A stretch of DNA of 64,000 nucleotides. It comes from Bicyclus anynana (Eukaryota > Arthropoda > Insecta > Lepidoptera > Nymphalidae). The translations under genes and the position numbers were made by a program. Positions 21,219 to 31,672 of the stretch are shown here, one piece after another (positions within the stretch are counted from its first letter, which is position 1; each line of letters begins with the position of its first letter). The notes under the pieces are model-generated. The model was not told the origin of the DNA and searched no databases. It saw nothing but the letters and a program-made list of their open reading frames with translations. The DNA lies in assembly GCF_947172395.1 (NCBI RefSeq), contig NC_069106.1, positions 6,138,001 through 6,202,000 of the forward strand. Reading direction: 5' to 3'.

Positions 21219-21810
21219 AGGTGGGTACAGATTGGTGCATACCAACATGTAATGCAATATGCAATGCAAGAATTAGACGTCCACATTGCTGCAATGTATC
21301 ACGAATGCTCGTAGTTTGGACGCCTCGCGCGCACAAACTGTGCCTGGGTCGCGCACGCTCCGAGCGTTACAACTCGTGCGCGGCTCGATCCGAGATTTGT
21401 CGGTTTTTGGTACGAGCACAAAGGGGCGCGCAGTGTGCGCAACTGCGCAGGACTGAGACGTGGACGGTCGTTTGTTTCGTTCGCTTGCGCAACGATCATG
21501 GCGGTGAAAGAGGGTGCGTGGAGTGATGAGGAGTCATTTTTATTGATAGAGGAATACAGAACAAGAGAAGTTTTATGGAACCCTCAAAATGAAAACTTTT
21601 TTAAACAAAATTTGAGTGACGCGGGCAAAGAAAATAACACGTGTGACGAGGGCTAGTGTTTGTTACGAAATGCGGGAACAGATGTTCTCGAATGATTCAA
21701 TCATGTCAATGCGCGTACCGCGCGCGCCACACGTCTAAGGCAGCAGGGAACATGCAATGTAAGGCAGAATATTACATTACATGTTGCGTTGCACCAATCT
21801 GTACCCACCT
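21219..21810 (+). mobile_element. PIF/Harbinger-like element, non-autonomous, with MADF ORF
   Basis: 592 bp flanked by the 3-bp duplication TAA (21216-21218 and 21811-21813). Termini begin AGGTGGGTACAGATTGGTGC and are perfect inverted repeats for 21 bp, continuing imperfectly (AACATGTAATG(C/T)AATAT) to about 45 bp. TAA/TTA duplications and a Myb/MADF companion gene are hallmarks of PIF/Harbinger. No DDE transposase remains. Internal GC is clearly higher than the flanks. Confidence 0.85.
21498..21656 (+). CDS. Short MADF/Myb-like N-terminus (truncated)
   Basis: 52 codons from ATG 21498 to TAG 21656. The first 36 or so residues, WSDEESFLLIEEYRTREVLW followed by NPQNENFF, match the start of a MADF (Myb/SANT-like) domain: a tryptophan, the acidic DEE, a helix ending in the W of REVLW, then the NP turn. 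In PIF/Harbinger elements such proteins bind the terminal repeats and help the transposase. The domain stops before its last helix, and the tail GKENNTCDEG does not fit the family, so this is an internal-deletion remnant. Whether it is expressed is unknown. This ATG is chosen because the conserved block starts directly after it; an earlier in-frame ATG would read through the GC-rich leader. Confidence 0.6.
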   Translation: MAVKEGAWSDEESFLLIEEYRTREVLWNPQNENFFKQNLSDAGKENNTCDEG

Positions 21811-22078
21811 TAAGACGCAAATAATGACGTCGAATAAGCGCGTTTCTTGAACTTATGAACTGAAGAGAGTGTACAGCGGGTCAATATTCTGTCACATTTA
21901 TTACATCTGACATAAGGTCTATATTAGTCTGAAATATTTGTAAGAATGTTGTTGTGTGTACAGTACGTTTCCCATTTGTATTTATTTTAAAGACCAACTC
22001 CACTCTCGTTTGACAGTAGGGATGATAACGTTTTATGTAACATTGTCGATAAAACACATTTAAAATAATTAAATTTTT

Positions 22079-22398
22079 GACGGCCTCCGTAGCGTTGTGG
22101 TATGCGCGGTGGATTTAATGACGGAGGTCCTGGGTTCGATCACCGGCTGGCCTGATTGAGGTTTTCTTAATTGGTCCAGGTCTAGCTGCTGGGAGGCTTC
22201 GGCCGTGGCTAGTTACCACCCTACCGACAAAGACGTAGCGCCAAGCGATTTAGCGTTCCGGTACGATGTCGTGTAGAAACCGAAAGGAGTGTGGATTTTC
22301 ATTCTCCTCCTAACAAGTTAGCCCGCTTCCATCTTAGATTACATTATCACTTACCATCAGGTGAGATTGTAGTCAAGGGCTAACTTGTAAAAAAAAAA
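22079..22398 (+). mobile_element. SINE-1, full length
   Basis: Head GACGGCCTCCGTAGCGTTGT, box-B GGTTCGATCACC, then TTCTTAATTGGTCCAGGTCT, GGCTTCGGCCGTGGCTAGTT, GCGTTCCGGTACGATGTCGT, GATTGTAGTCAAGGGCTAAC and an A tail. About 320 bp; a good reference copy. Confidence 0.9.
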
Positions 22399-22589
22399 TA
22401 CGAAATGAAACGTCTTGGCGCGTATTGTGAAAAGGTTCCTCTCACTGGAGCTCTGACTAGCGGTTGTTTGGGCACTAAATGTCCCGCAGCGATCGATCAG
22501 GATCTTGGATCCTCATGATTCGAAGCAGCTTAGGCTAATACATGGATCAACGACACCGTACTTTGTATTATAGAGCACAAAAAAACAAA

Positions 22590-22682
22590 TTGGAAAATTT
22601 GTTTGTGTATCTGTTCGTGCTGATTAACAGATTTTCATAAACTTTGTCTATAAAAAAAATACGTGAACGCAGTTCGCTAGTT
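22590..22682 (+). mobile_element. Possible Helitron 3' remnant
   Basis: Ends GAACGCAGTTCGCTAG|T: a short hairpin GAAC/GTTC then CTAG. The body is much shortened. Confidence 0.4.
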
Positions 22683-23029
22683 ACTAAACAAAGTTGCGTA
22701 TTTAACGTGACTTATAAACCATTAAATATTTAGAAGTTTACAAACCGATTATCAGTGCTCAAAAACAAATTTCCCTCCCCCACAATCTCACCATTGGCGC
22801 ACTTAGTTAAATTATTAGGCAGCGTTTTATGCGCCCTCTACACTCGCGGCGCGAATGACCGCAAATACCTTGAAATGTTTGAAAACTTTCACGGCATTTT
22901 GCTCACGCTTCGCGCCCTTCCATGGCATTCAATGGGTTCGGACTTCGTGTGCGGCACCAAAGTGAATTTAAAGCAGTAACAACCGCACTACGGTTTACAG
23001 TAAAAATTATAATAATAACGTTTTTAATT
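22683..23029. other. Unclassified stretch
   Basis: No gene seen. ACACTCGCGGCGCGAATGAC (about 22840) is a small GC-rich patch. Confidence 0.35.
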
Positions 23030-23205
23030 AGAACTGCTAGGATGTGGAATGTCTGTGTTTCCTGACACTTACATTTTGTACACCTTCGAGGCAAGACTGT
23101 ATACTTGAATAGGCATCTTCTAGACAAGCGCGATTCATCTTAGACGTAATCATTGCTTATCGTCAGGTATGATTATAGTCAAACGCAAACCTATCCAAGA
23201 ATAAA
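23030..23205 (+). mobile_element. LINE relic whose 3' end matches SINE-1
   Basis: In one frame TARMWN, in the next LNRHLLDKRDSS, the RT C-terminal tail with frameshifts. It is directly followed by CATCTTAGACGTAATCATTG, CAGGTATGATTATAGTCAAA and CCAAGAATAAAAAA. The corresponding SINE-1 end is CATCTTAGATTGCATCATCA...CAGGTGAGATTGTAGTCAAG...AAGAATAAAAAA. Confidence 0.65.
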
Positions 23206-23408
23206 AAAGCCCCTTCTGATATATGAAGGGAGGCTTGGCCCCCTGTAAAAGACAGAAATAGGCAAATAATAATGACGATGACATAAAATGTACAGAAATG
23301 TGCAAGTCTGACAGCTAAAGTAATTTCATTCAGACAACTTAGGATAAAGGAATAAATTTTCATAGATCGTTCTCACGCAAAATTCAAGACCCAAATCGCA
23401 GCGTAAAC

Positions 23409-23729
23409 TTTTTTATTTTTATTCTTTACAAATTAGCCCTTGACTACAATTTCACCTGATATAAGTGATTATGCAATCTAAAATAGAAGCAGCGGGCAAA
23501 TTTGCTAAGAGGAGGAATAAATCCACACACCTTTCGGTTTCTACACGACATCGTACCGGAATGCTAAATTGTTTGGCGGTACGTATTTGCCGATAACTAG
23601 CCACGGTCGAAGGCTCCCACGAACCAGACCTAGACCAATTAAGAAAACCTCAATCAGCCCGGCCGGGGTTCGAATCCAGGACCTCCATCTTGTAAATCCA
23701 CCGCGCATACTTCTGCACCACGAAGGCTG
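23409..23729 (-). mobile_element. SINE-1, full length
   Basis: T-rich tail at 23409; head at the right end with box-B-like GGTTCGAACCCC-type text (CGGGGTTCGAATCC in plus sense). Middle block CGACATCGTACCGGAATGCT. Confidence 0.85.
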
Positions 23730-24228
23730 GCGAAAAATCACGGCAATAATCTCACGCGAGTGTAGAGCGCACATTACACCTAAAACATAAATTTATTTAC
23801 AAACTTTGTAAGTGGGTAGTAATAAACTTTCACCAACTTTTATCGATACTCGGCTTATCGGCATCTAAAAGATTAATGGAAAATAATTGAGTTTTACTTA
23901 GCAAGGGATAAAGAGTAATAACTAAGTTACTGGTACTTTTAGATTAGCTACAGGCTACCAGGGTCACGTATTTCATAAAGTTACATGGGCGTACCTAGGG
24001 ACGGGGGCTAGATGCCCCCTTGTTAGAGCCCGCCACCCTTGGGCCCTTTTTGCATTCCAAAAATGTAATTGTTAGCGTAGGTACCCAACTAAGCGTAGTA
24101 ATAAAATGTAAATAAGGATTTTTATTTAAAAAAAAAAAAAAGGATTTTTTTTTATGGATTATGTGGATGCATTTATTAAACGGATAGTATCATAATTTTT
24201 GTATAGATCACATGAATCTACCGTAAAA
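23730..24228. other. Unclassified stretch
   Basis: GGGCGTACCTAGGGACGGGG (23988) is GC-rich and repeat-like but has no second copy here. No gene seen. Confidence 0.35.
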
Positions 24229-24648
24229 TCTTACTAATGTTATAAACAAAAAAAAAATGGCAAATTCTTTTGACAAAAAAATAACGGAAAAGATTGTATG
24301 TTAGGATGCTTGTTACTCTTTGACGCCGCAACTACTGAACCGATTTGTCTGAAATTTGGAATGGAAATGGAATTTACTCTGGATTAACATATGACATAGG
24401 CTACTGTTTGTCCCGAAAAAATCCTGTAGTTTCCTGAGATTTGCAAAAAACTGATGATTTTGATGGTATGAATGTTTGTTACTCTTTCACGCCGCGACTA
24501 CTGAACCGAATATCCTGAAATTAGAAGTAGAGATAGTCTATAGTCTGGATTAACAAATAGGCTACTTTTTATCCCGGAAAATCCATGGTTCCCGAGGGAT
24601 TTGTGAAAAACTAAATTCCACGCGGTCGAAGTCGCGGGCATCCGCTAG
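24229..24648 (+). mobile_element. Helitron-like element with internal duplication
   Basis: A|TCTTACTAATGTTATAAAC at the 5' end, GCATCCGCTAG|T at the 3' end, 420 bp. The block TTGTTACTCTTTGACGCCGC...ATTAACATATGAC occurs twice in diverged form (from about 24308 and 24475), as at 38244 and 39376. Confidence 0.8.
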
Positions 24649-25208
24649 TTATTACGTCTGATACGATGTGTCCGACACGTACAGTGCAGGCATGTGGACG
24701 TCTACAATTATTCATCCCAAAGTAACAACGATTCCGCCGCTATTGGTTGTCATTTTACTCTCTGTCTACTCCTACTATGCCGTTGTGCGAATCTGACCTA
24801 CATAAGGTGGTGAAACCGGCCTCAAATATGTTGTTTTTTTAGTAGTTTATGATTTTTATTACCTGTTTGTATTATGATCAGATACATTAATATTTGAATT
24901 AAGTACATAAGAATATAACAACCCAATCTTTGCCTACTAAGTAGTTCTTTAGAAAATATATTAAATTCTCGTATCGCGGTATTTGCAAATTTTCTGAAAC
25001 AGCTGAACCGATTTTTATGAAATTTTGTGGTCTGAAAGTCGTAATAATTGAAAATTTTTCATACCCCTAAGTTATAAGTGGTCCACCCTATTTTTTTATG
25101 AGGCAAGATGTTTGATGGATCAGCTAATCAACTATACCTACTTTAGCGATAAAGAGAAACCGAGAATGAAACCACGTTTAATAGCAAACTCACCTCTATG
25201 CTATAGAG
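24649..25208. other. Unclassified stretch
   Basis: AACAGCTGAACCGATTTTTA (about 25000) resembles Helitron body text. The last 8 bases are one copy of the hAT target duplication. Confidence 0.4.
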
Positions 25209-25435
25209 CAGGGTTTCTCAAAGTAGGGACGCGCATCTCTAAGGGTTCGTGGCAGGGGGTTTGCGACAAGATTTACGTAACGGTGATACTGCTTCAGAAT
25301 TAAGGTTAAAATTGTCCAAAATTATTAAATCCTATTGAATCCTATTGCAACAAGAAACCATTAGTTAGTAATCGGTTCGCTGTCACTTGGAAATTTTAAC
25401 AGGGGTTCGTGGAGCCGAACGTTTGAGGAACCCTG
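25209..25435. mobile_element. hAT MITE with perfect 8-bp TSD
   Basis: CTATAGAG flanks both sides (25201-25208 and 25436-25443). Termini CAGGGTTTCTCAAA and TTTGAGGAACCCTG are inverted with one mismatch and match the CAGGGNTTCTCAA hAT consensus. 227 bp, no ORF. Confidence 0.92.
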
Positions 25436-25624
25436 CTATAGAGATATCTCATTCTCTATACACGGCGAGAAAATATTACGAAGCATATTTCAAAGTAGAG
25501 ATAGAATTTTTAACAAAGCGTGGACGATAACTTTCACACCAAATGGAAAGGAAAATCGAAACTATAAGCAGTATAGACATCACTGCCATCTTAGTACGAG
25601 TTGTGCTATTAATGTATATTGCGT

Positions 25625-25995
25625 ATTGTATATTTTTAGTGGACTCAAAGGTGATTACAAAAATAAGAAAACTAATGTCGAGCAAACGTCGCTTCACAAC
25701 TCTTGTCAGGACAACTTAATTAACAAATCAAACTGTAACCAAAATAAGACCCTACAATGACAGAGAATGACCATGAGTGAAGTCACGTACTTGTGAACGA
25801 TGTGTGTAGGGTTAAAGGTACCTTTGACTGTATACAAACACTCCCCTTTTCCACTCAAGTCACTCTCCCCGCCTATCCCAAGTAACCCATAAAGAATTAC
25901 ACAACAAGAGATGTGGACGGCTCGAACGCCACGAGCACACTAAAGCCGTCCGTACCGCAAGTCGTTGCAACGCGGCGACAACAAAACTAAACTAC
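25625..25995 (-). repeat. Family-P repeat, copy 2
   Basis: Minus-strand text CGTGGCGTTCGAGCCGTCCA, TTACTTGGGATAGGCGGGGA, AAAGGTACCTTT, GTTCACAAGTACGTGACTTC, TTACAGTTTGATTTGTTAAT and GGTTTTCTTATTTTTGTAAT-like runs match 50105-50455. Palindrome at 25814-25825. Confidence 0.7.
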
Positions 25996-26042
25996 GAGTA
26001 CTACTTGAGATACTCCAATACCGCTTAGTATGCTCATAATCT

Positions 26043-26106
26043 CATATATCCCCTCAATCTCACGGAAACAGGGGCTACGTGGATGAAACCGCGGGTTGTC
26101 TGCTAG
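26043..26106 (+). mobile_element. Helitron 3' end scrap (H2)
   Basis: CACGGAAACAGGGGCTACGT, GATGAAACCGCGGGTTGTCT and GCTAG. Confidence 0.55.
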
Positions 26107-26382
26107 TAGTATTCGAAAATCACGATCGCAAGCGAGATACTTGAATTCGTACTAAGGGTACCTATGAAATTCCAAAGTTCGTTAAAAATTCATAAAGACA
26201 AAGCTACTTGAGAAAAGTAAAGAAACTAAAGGAAAAGTTTCAAACTTTTATAGTTATTATAATAAATTCAACAATCATAAGTAGCATAAACAAACATTAC
26301 CTATTTTTAACCACTGACGGAAAAAGAGGGTTCTTATAGGGGAAGAAGGTATGTGTCTCTCTATAGCATTGTAGCTGGAATC
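26107..26382. other. AT-rich stretch
   Basis: No gene seen. Contains the left copy of a 9-bp target duplication at 26374-26382. Confidence 0.4.
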
Positions 26383-26557
26383 TAGTGGCGTGCACTTCAT
26401 ACATGCAATAAAGCATTGCCTAACCTAAGGACTCAATACAAACCATTTTTTTTAATATTTGGTTGGACCAGAGAATACATACGAATAGTTGGACAAGGAA
26501 TTTTCCAATCTCTACTTATTAATGCACACCCTAGTTAAAAACCTTATGCACACCACT
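26383..26557. mobile_element. MITE with 9-bp TSD
   Basis: GCTGGAATC flanks it (26374-26382 and 26558-26566). Ends AGTGGCGTGCA and TGCACACCACT are inverted with one mismatch. 175 bp, no ORF. Relatives lie at 62297-62420 and, inverted, at 28571-28770. A 9-bp duplication suggests a Mutator-like element, but the TIR is short for that group. Confidence 0.75.
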
Positions 26558-27349
26558 GCTGGAATCATTATTGGTCGAGATGGTTTTTAGCTACATATTA
26601 TGTAAAACGAAAGAGGCTATTCAGTATATTAATACTGATATGTTTTTTTTTTAATTTATGGATACCTATAAGTAAAATTATATGTTGTGCACTAACACAG
26701 TTTCAAAGACAAAAAAGATACAAATAATAAAATAAAGAAAAATTATTTTGTAGGTGGTCTAAGTAAATAAATAAATGTACCTAAATTCGTAGACGTAAGT
26801 ATTTTAATATTTTTTATAATTTTAATTGTTTTACAGAAGAAAAATAACTATGTCTCTTTTTAAATCCAACCAACATTCTTCTTTGCCCTGTAACTAAGCC
26901 TAAAGCATATATTCATAGTAGGCAGGGCATGCCAAAGCCTTGCGTCCAGCCCTTAACTAAAAAGCCTAACTTTATAATAACAAAACTTAACAGCACACTA
27001 AAACATAACAAAGCAGACAAACAACACAACCGCTACAAAGTTTACGTAATGGATTCTATAGTATTTGTCACTTTATCGATACTAAAAAATTTCGCATCCC
27101 TAAATCTGGATTTAATGAGCATGGCTTTAAGTCGATCGCCGACTACCGCAAGACACGCACAAAATCTTAGAACCACTAGAGATGTAGAAAACAAAATTCT
27201 GACCCAGTCGAAGTGCGATTTAAGCAGAAATGACCTTCCAAAATTACGCTAACATTTAAAATGCTCTGATATCTAATACTTATAAAAAAAAGATTGTGCA
27301 TTGCGTATAAGATAAGCACTTAAATCTAGGTGCATAAACATTTACATTT
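26558..27349. other. Unique stretch; 107-codon frame without support
   Basis: Frame 26929-27252 begins MPKPCVQPLTKKPNFIITKL and has no domain, signal or membrane segment that I can recognise. It is lysine/asparagine-rich as expected for chance frames in AT-rich DNA. No repeat match. Confidence 0.3.
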
Positions 27350-27606
27350 AGGCGGTGGAGTTACAAAACGGAGGTCTATGGTTCGATCCCTGGCTGGGTC
27401 GATTGAGGTTTTCTTAATTGGGTCTGGTCTGGCTGGTGAGAGGCTTCAGCCGTGGTTAGTTACTAACCTACCGCAAAGACGCCAAGCGATTTAGGGTTCG
27501 ATTTTGATCCTCCCCTTATCAAGTTAGCCTGCTTAGATCTTAATTTGCATCATCACTTACCATCAGGTGTAGTCAAGAGCTAAATTGTAAAGAATGAAAA
27601 AAAAAA
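27350..27606 (+). mobile_element. SINE-1, box A lost
   Basis: GGCGGTGGAGTTACAAAACG, GGTTCGATCCCTGGCTGGGT, GAGGTTTTCTTAATTGGGTC, CATCATCACTTACCATCAGG and AAGAATGAAAAAAAAA. Internal deletion in the GTTCCGGTACGATG block. Confidence 0.85.
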
Positions 27607-27891
27607 TGCCATTTAATGCTGCGGAGAGTCACGGTAATGTGCGATAAAACACAGAGCAGACGAGTTCAAATAAAGTTCTGGTTTAGGAGCTTGTTACATG
27701 ACATTAGATATCTCTCTTCAGGAAGCTCCGAAATTCCTTTTCTCATGTTCTCTTGAACATTTTAAATTTTATCTTGTTGACTACTTGAGGGTTAATTTTA
27801 AAGAGCCCTCACATAATTCTTAACGAGTCACGATTGAGATATTAAATATTTAAGACTTGCTATTAATGCCAATGACTTTGGATAATCAAAA

Positions 27892-27948
27892 AGTTAGCCC
27901 GCTTCCATTTTAGATTACGTCATAGCTTACCATCAGGTGTGATTGTGT
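27892..27948 (+). mobile_element. SINE-1 3' scrap
   Basis: AGTTAGCCCGCTTCCATTTT and CATAGCTTACCATCAGGTGT. Confidence 0.7.
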
Positions 27949-28450
27949 GTGTAAAATACTCCCGAGCACCCTGTATTTACTGTGAAGCTCAAAAAATACC
28001 TATTGAACAGCTTTTTATATTAATTGAAAAGATGATGACGTCACCACTTTGAATCAAATGTGACGTCGTCTATAGGCTTTCAAGTCGGCTTATTGGTATA
28101 CAAGTATTTTTTTTTATAAATGAACGCAGTAATATATTATCAATGAACATAAACCGTGTCATTAAGCCTTACAATATAAAGTTCAAGGCTTCGCTTATTC
28201 ATGCCTAACCTTAGGTTTTACCGACAACACAATATAGCTCTTAACACGTAAAACATAAGAGTCGTAGTTGCGTAAAGTTTTTCCACTCACGTGGATAACG
28301 CTGTCAAGCTTAAGCGCTTTCATTTCTCAAGTCCTTATACTTTAAGCCATAAAGATAAAAGTCCAATTTATTTTTAATATATATACTGTTATGAAGACCT
28401 TTCTGGCACAGTTGCTAATGCTAATGTTTCAACAGAAAGGTGCTGGGATT
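27949..28450. other. AT-rich stretch, nothing recognised
   Basis: No gene or repeat match. Confidence 0.4.
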
Positions 28451-28815
28451 AAAATCCGGCCGCTCAGAGATTGCGTTTCTGGCAGATCGGCGATGTAACA
28501 TGAGTGAGAGAGACAAAAAATCGATGCAACTGTAATTAAATATGTTTATCGCATTCAGTAGCATCCACAAGGTTTTTAACTAGGGTTTTTAACTATGCAC
28601 GATAAGTAAATATTCAAAAATTCATTGTCCAACTGTGTATTCTGTGTATTCTATGTCCAATTACGTTTGTATTGAGTCCTCAGGGTAGGCAGTGTTTTTG
28701 CATCTATGTAAAAAAGATATACGTAGATGCAAAACATATACATAGATGCAGTGGGACGCCACTGGTCCCATTCGCTTGACCTATCAGAACAGCAATCTCT
28801 GAGCGGCCGGACTTT
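28451..28815. mobile_element. TIR element with nested MITE relative
   Basis: TCCGGCCGCTCAGAGATTGC (28455) is perfectly mirrored at 28792-28811. A related end with GACAAAAAACGAGG-type text occurs at 60912. Between 28571 and 28770 lies an inverted relative of the 26383 MITE (GTTTGTATTGAGTCCTCAGG, CAGTGGGACGCCACTGG). No transposase; TSD not obvious. Confidence 0.65.
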
Positions 28816-28903
28816 AGCAACTCGTATGAAATTAATATTTTATTTTGTCTCACTTGGTTCAGACTTAAACTTGTACAAGGTAGGCTCTAGCAGTGGCTAA
28901 ATT

Positions 28904-29127
28904 TCACGTGCATTTTAAAAATTAAAATATCACGTGTCTCAAACGGTGAAGGAAGAACATCGTGAGGAAACCTGCATACCAGAGAATTTATCTTAATTCT
29001 CTGCGTGTGTGTAGTTTAGTGTGCCAATCCGCATTGGGCCAGCGTGGTGGACTATTGGCCTAACCCCTCTCAATCTGAGAGGAGGCTCGAGCTCGGCAGA
29101 GAGCCGAATATGGGTTAATAACGATGA
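28904..29127 (+). mobile_element. SINE-2, 5' truncated
   Basis: AAATATCACGTGTCTCAAAC, ATCGTGAGGAAACCTGCATA, GTGCCAATCCGCATTGGGCC, CCTAACCCCTCTCAATCTGA and CCGAATATGGGTTAATAACG. Confidence 0.85.
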
Positions 29128-29356
29128 CCCAAATAGTAACACCGGTACGAGTAGAATGCATCCGATGATCTCATCTGATGATGATGATGTCATCTGTCAT
29201 TTTTCATAGTGGTATGGGCGGTCAAACAAAATTACTAATTTCTTTGTTATTTCTCAAATATTAAAAAAATGACACATCTAATGTAAGGTAACTGTATGAA
29301 TTTTCATCTAATTACGATAAAAAAAAATTAATAAATTTTGAAATTTTATAATCTAA

Positions 29357-29548
29357 TCTATATATATATAAAAGAAAGTCGTGTTACTCCACTTATAACT
29401 CAAGAACGATTGAACCGATTTAGCTGAAAATTGGCAGGGAGGTAGTTTAGAGCCAGAAGAAGGACATAGGATTTTTTTAGGGATAGGGTAGAGGTAGTTG
29501 AAAGTTTACATCGAGTTTCACGCGGACGAAGTCGCGGGCGTCCGCTAG
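29357..29548 (+). mobile_element. Helitron-like element, short and complete
   Basis: A|TCTATATATATATAAAAG at the start and GCGGACGAAGTCGCGGGCGT CCGCTAG|T at the end, 192 bp. Body TTATAACTCAAGAACGATTG and GGGATAGGGTAGAGGTAGTT. Perfect terminal stem; probably the least decayed Helitron here. Confidence 0.85.
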
Positions 29549-30126
29549 TTTATCATAAAAATCAATTTATTTACACGTGTAGTCATCATCCCTATTATTA
29601 AGATATTCCTGTAGTAAACTAGTAAATCAGGATGCAGGTAAAACCGCGAGCTTCTAATGGTATCGGATTACCTTTACCATTGGAGTAGGTACTAGACTAG
29701 GTAGCATCTTGCAGGTACCGAAAAGGTACCTGTGTCAAAAATTACTTAAACGTATCGTTTGAAATATTCTATCACACCTATGAATGGTATGGATTCCGAT
29801 ATATGGGTATTCGATAAGAACTCTTGTAGCGAGATACAAAATCACACAGCGCCATCTTTTAACAGATTTCAGCAAATGTTTGTAATACATTGTTATCCAC
29901 TCAGCATCATTCTACAATCTACAGGGCGAGGATTAGAGCGTGGTAGATCTAAGCTCCCGTCTTCTATAAAGATGGAATAATATTAATACTTAGAACCACC
30001 AATCTGCTCCAATATGGGTTGTTGGGTTTACGGTTATAATGTTTGATTCTGTTACTATCACTATCTTGATGTTTGGTGATGAGCGGGACCGACGGTTTAG
30101 CGTGCTTTCCGAGGCACGGGGTGTTT
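29549..30126. other. No gene seen
   Basis: Unmatched within the window. GTAAAACCGCGAGCTTCTAA (29639) may be Helitron debris. Confidence 0.4.
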
Positions 30127-30225
30127 TTAACCGACTTCACACAAAAGAGGAGTTCAATTCCAGTATATGTTTATTTTTGTTTGTATGTTACACGATTACT
30201 TGAAGACGCCTGGACTGAATTGCAT
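30127..30225 (+). repeat. Repeat R-A fragment
   Basis: TAACCGACTTCACACAAAAG, CAGTATATGTTTATTTTTGT and ACACGATTACTTGAAGACGC. Compare 47923. Confidence 0.6.
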
Positions 30226-30314
30226 ATATTTTTCTACTGTTTTTGTTTTTTTAACTGATGACAAAAATGCAGCTTTTTTACTTTAAAATGGATATACGCA
30301 ATTTATACATGTAT

Positions 30315-30402
30315 AATAGGGTAGTTGGCTCATTTCAAACTTAATATAAACAATATTAATTTCGTATAGTATATGGAATAAGGGTCCGAAATATATCAAT
30401 AT
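30315..30402 (+). repeat. Repeat R-B, copy 2
   Basis: ATAGGGTAGTTGGCTCATTT, TTAATATAAACAATATTAAT and TATGGAATAAGGGTCCGAAA. Compare 17155. Confidence 0.65.
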
Positions 30403-30453
30403 CAAAAGAATAGAAGTTAAGAAATTAATAGAAAACTTAATTTTTCATTACAT

Positions 30454-30557
30454 TACATGGCTTGAATGAATAGATCACCGTCTTAGCAACGCCTTCTAAC
30501 TGATCAGAAGCTGGTAGAACATAATAATATTATGATATTATTTTTCGCTTTTTAGTT
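30454..30557 (-). repeat. R-A-related TIR element, partial
   Basis: Matches the reverse complement of 48373-48486: CTTAGCAACGCCTTCTAACT, GATCAGAAGCTGGTAGAAC and TTATTTTTCGCTTTTTAGTT. Confidence 0.55.
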
Positions 30558-31539
30558 TAGTGGTTACGTTTTTAATTATTTATAAATTTTTTAACCTTAA
30601 ACGCAAGACTGAGGAGTGTTTTAAGTTTGACATGTGTGTAACTCTGTCTCATTACATGCCCTTGTAGCTCGCGATTGAATGAATCATTTAATTGATTTTT
30701 CACTACTCTTGCTCAAAAACATTGTCATATTACCACTCCACAGCGGGGCTAAACAAGCATATTAGCCTCTAGGGGCTAAAGTAATTTTGTTTTTTTAATT
30801 ATTGTCTGTTACGAGTACTAGCCAAGTACTAGCCTACTTTATATCGAAGGAGGTTATATGGCTCCGCGCGTCGAGCGATTGAGCCAGAGGTAAGGTCCTG
30901 ACTGTTTGATAAAAATAAAACTTGGAATTGGAATAAAATGCAGCGTTCTTGTCTGTGGAATGCGATTATTTTTTTTTATTTGATTTTAATTGAGTTGCGA
31001 ATTTATAGAGCGAGATTTGAAGACAAGGGTGCACGGTGTAATATCTTTGCCTTTTCTTCATGGGAAAAAATTATATTTATAAAGAAAATAAAATTAAAGA
31101 GCGAGAATTTAAAAACAATTATTGTCGTGAATAATCTAATTACTTGATATTTTTAAATAAATTCATTGTGAATTTGTGAACGTAATTTACATGTTTCGCA
31201 ACATTAATTGTTATGTTTTCATCTAGTGAGAATGGTGACCCTAATTTGGAGATGGATCAAAAAAGACTTACAAATTAAACACCTACTTACGAAAAATTTA
31301 ATAAGTGGAGAAAAGAACAACAAGTGCATTCTTACTTACAACTTACGCATGGTGTTTTTTAAACAATTATCTATCATGTTTATTCATTATTCAACTTCAC
31401 TGTAGTCGGAAATTAAGTTACCGGGTAAAAGCATTTCCCCGAAACATCCAAAGTTGTAGCATTTTGTACCTACATTTTAATTTTCAAATAAAATATATCA
31501 TTGAATATTGTACTTAACTATTTTATTTTCTCGCAATCG
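30558..31539. other. AT-rich stretch, no gene seen
   Basis: GCGGGGCTAAACAAGCATAT...AGGGGCTAAA (about 30743) recalls the palindromic repeat at 31540. Short frames only. Confidence 0.35.
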
Positions 31540-31672
31540 TAGTGAAAAGCAGAGTGTAACACGTGGGGCTAAACCCATTATAAACTCGGTTTCTATTTAG
31601 GCGGCCCTCGCCTTCGTCTCGGGCCCTAAAAATACCTCGTATATAATGGGTCTTTTTAGCCCCTTGTATAAC
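31540..31672. repeat. Imperfect palindromic repeat
   Basis: TAACACGTGGGGCTAAACCC, ATTATAAACTCGG and the opposite arm CCTCGTATATAATGGGTC, TTTTTAGCCCCTTGTATAAC. Central GCGGCCCTCGCCTTCGTCTC. MITE-like; class unknown. Confidence 0.55.

Noticed and set aside
21221..21526. 101-codon ORF upstream of the MADF frame
   Set aside because: Arises from GC-rich leader sequence inside the TIR element; no domain and a different frame from the MADF block.
26929..27252. 107-codon ORF as a gene
   Set aside because: No domain, low-complexity composition typical of AT-rich chance frames, no supporting context.
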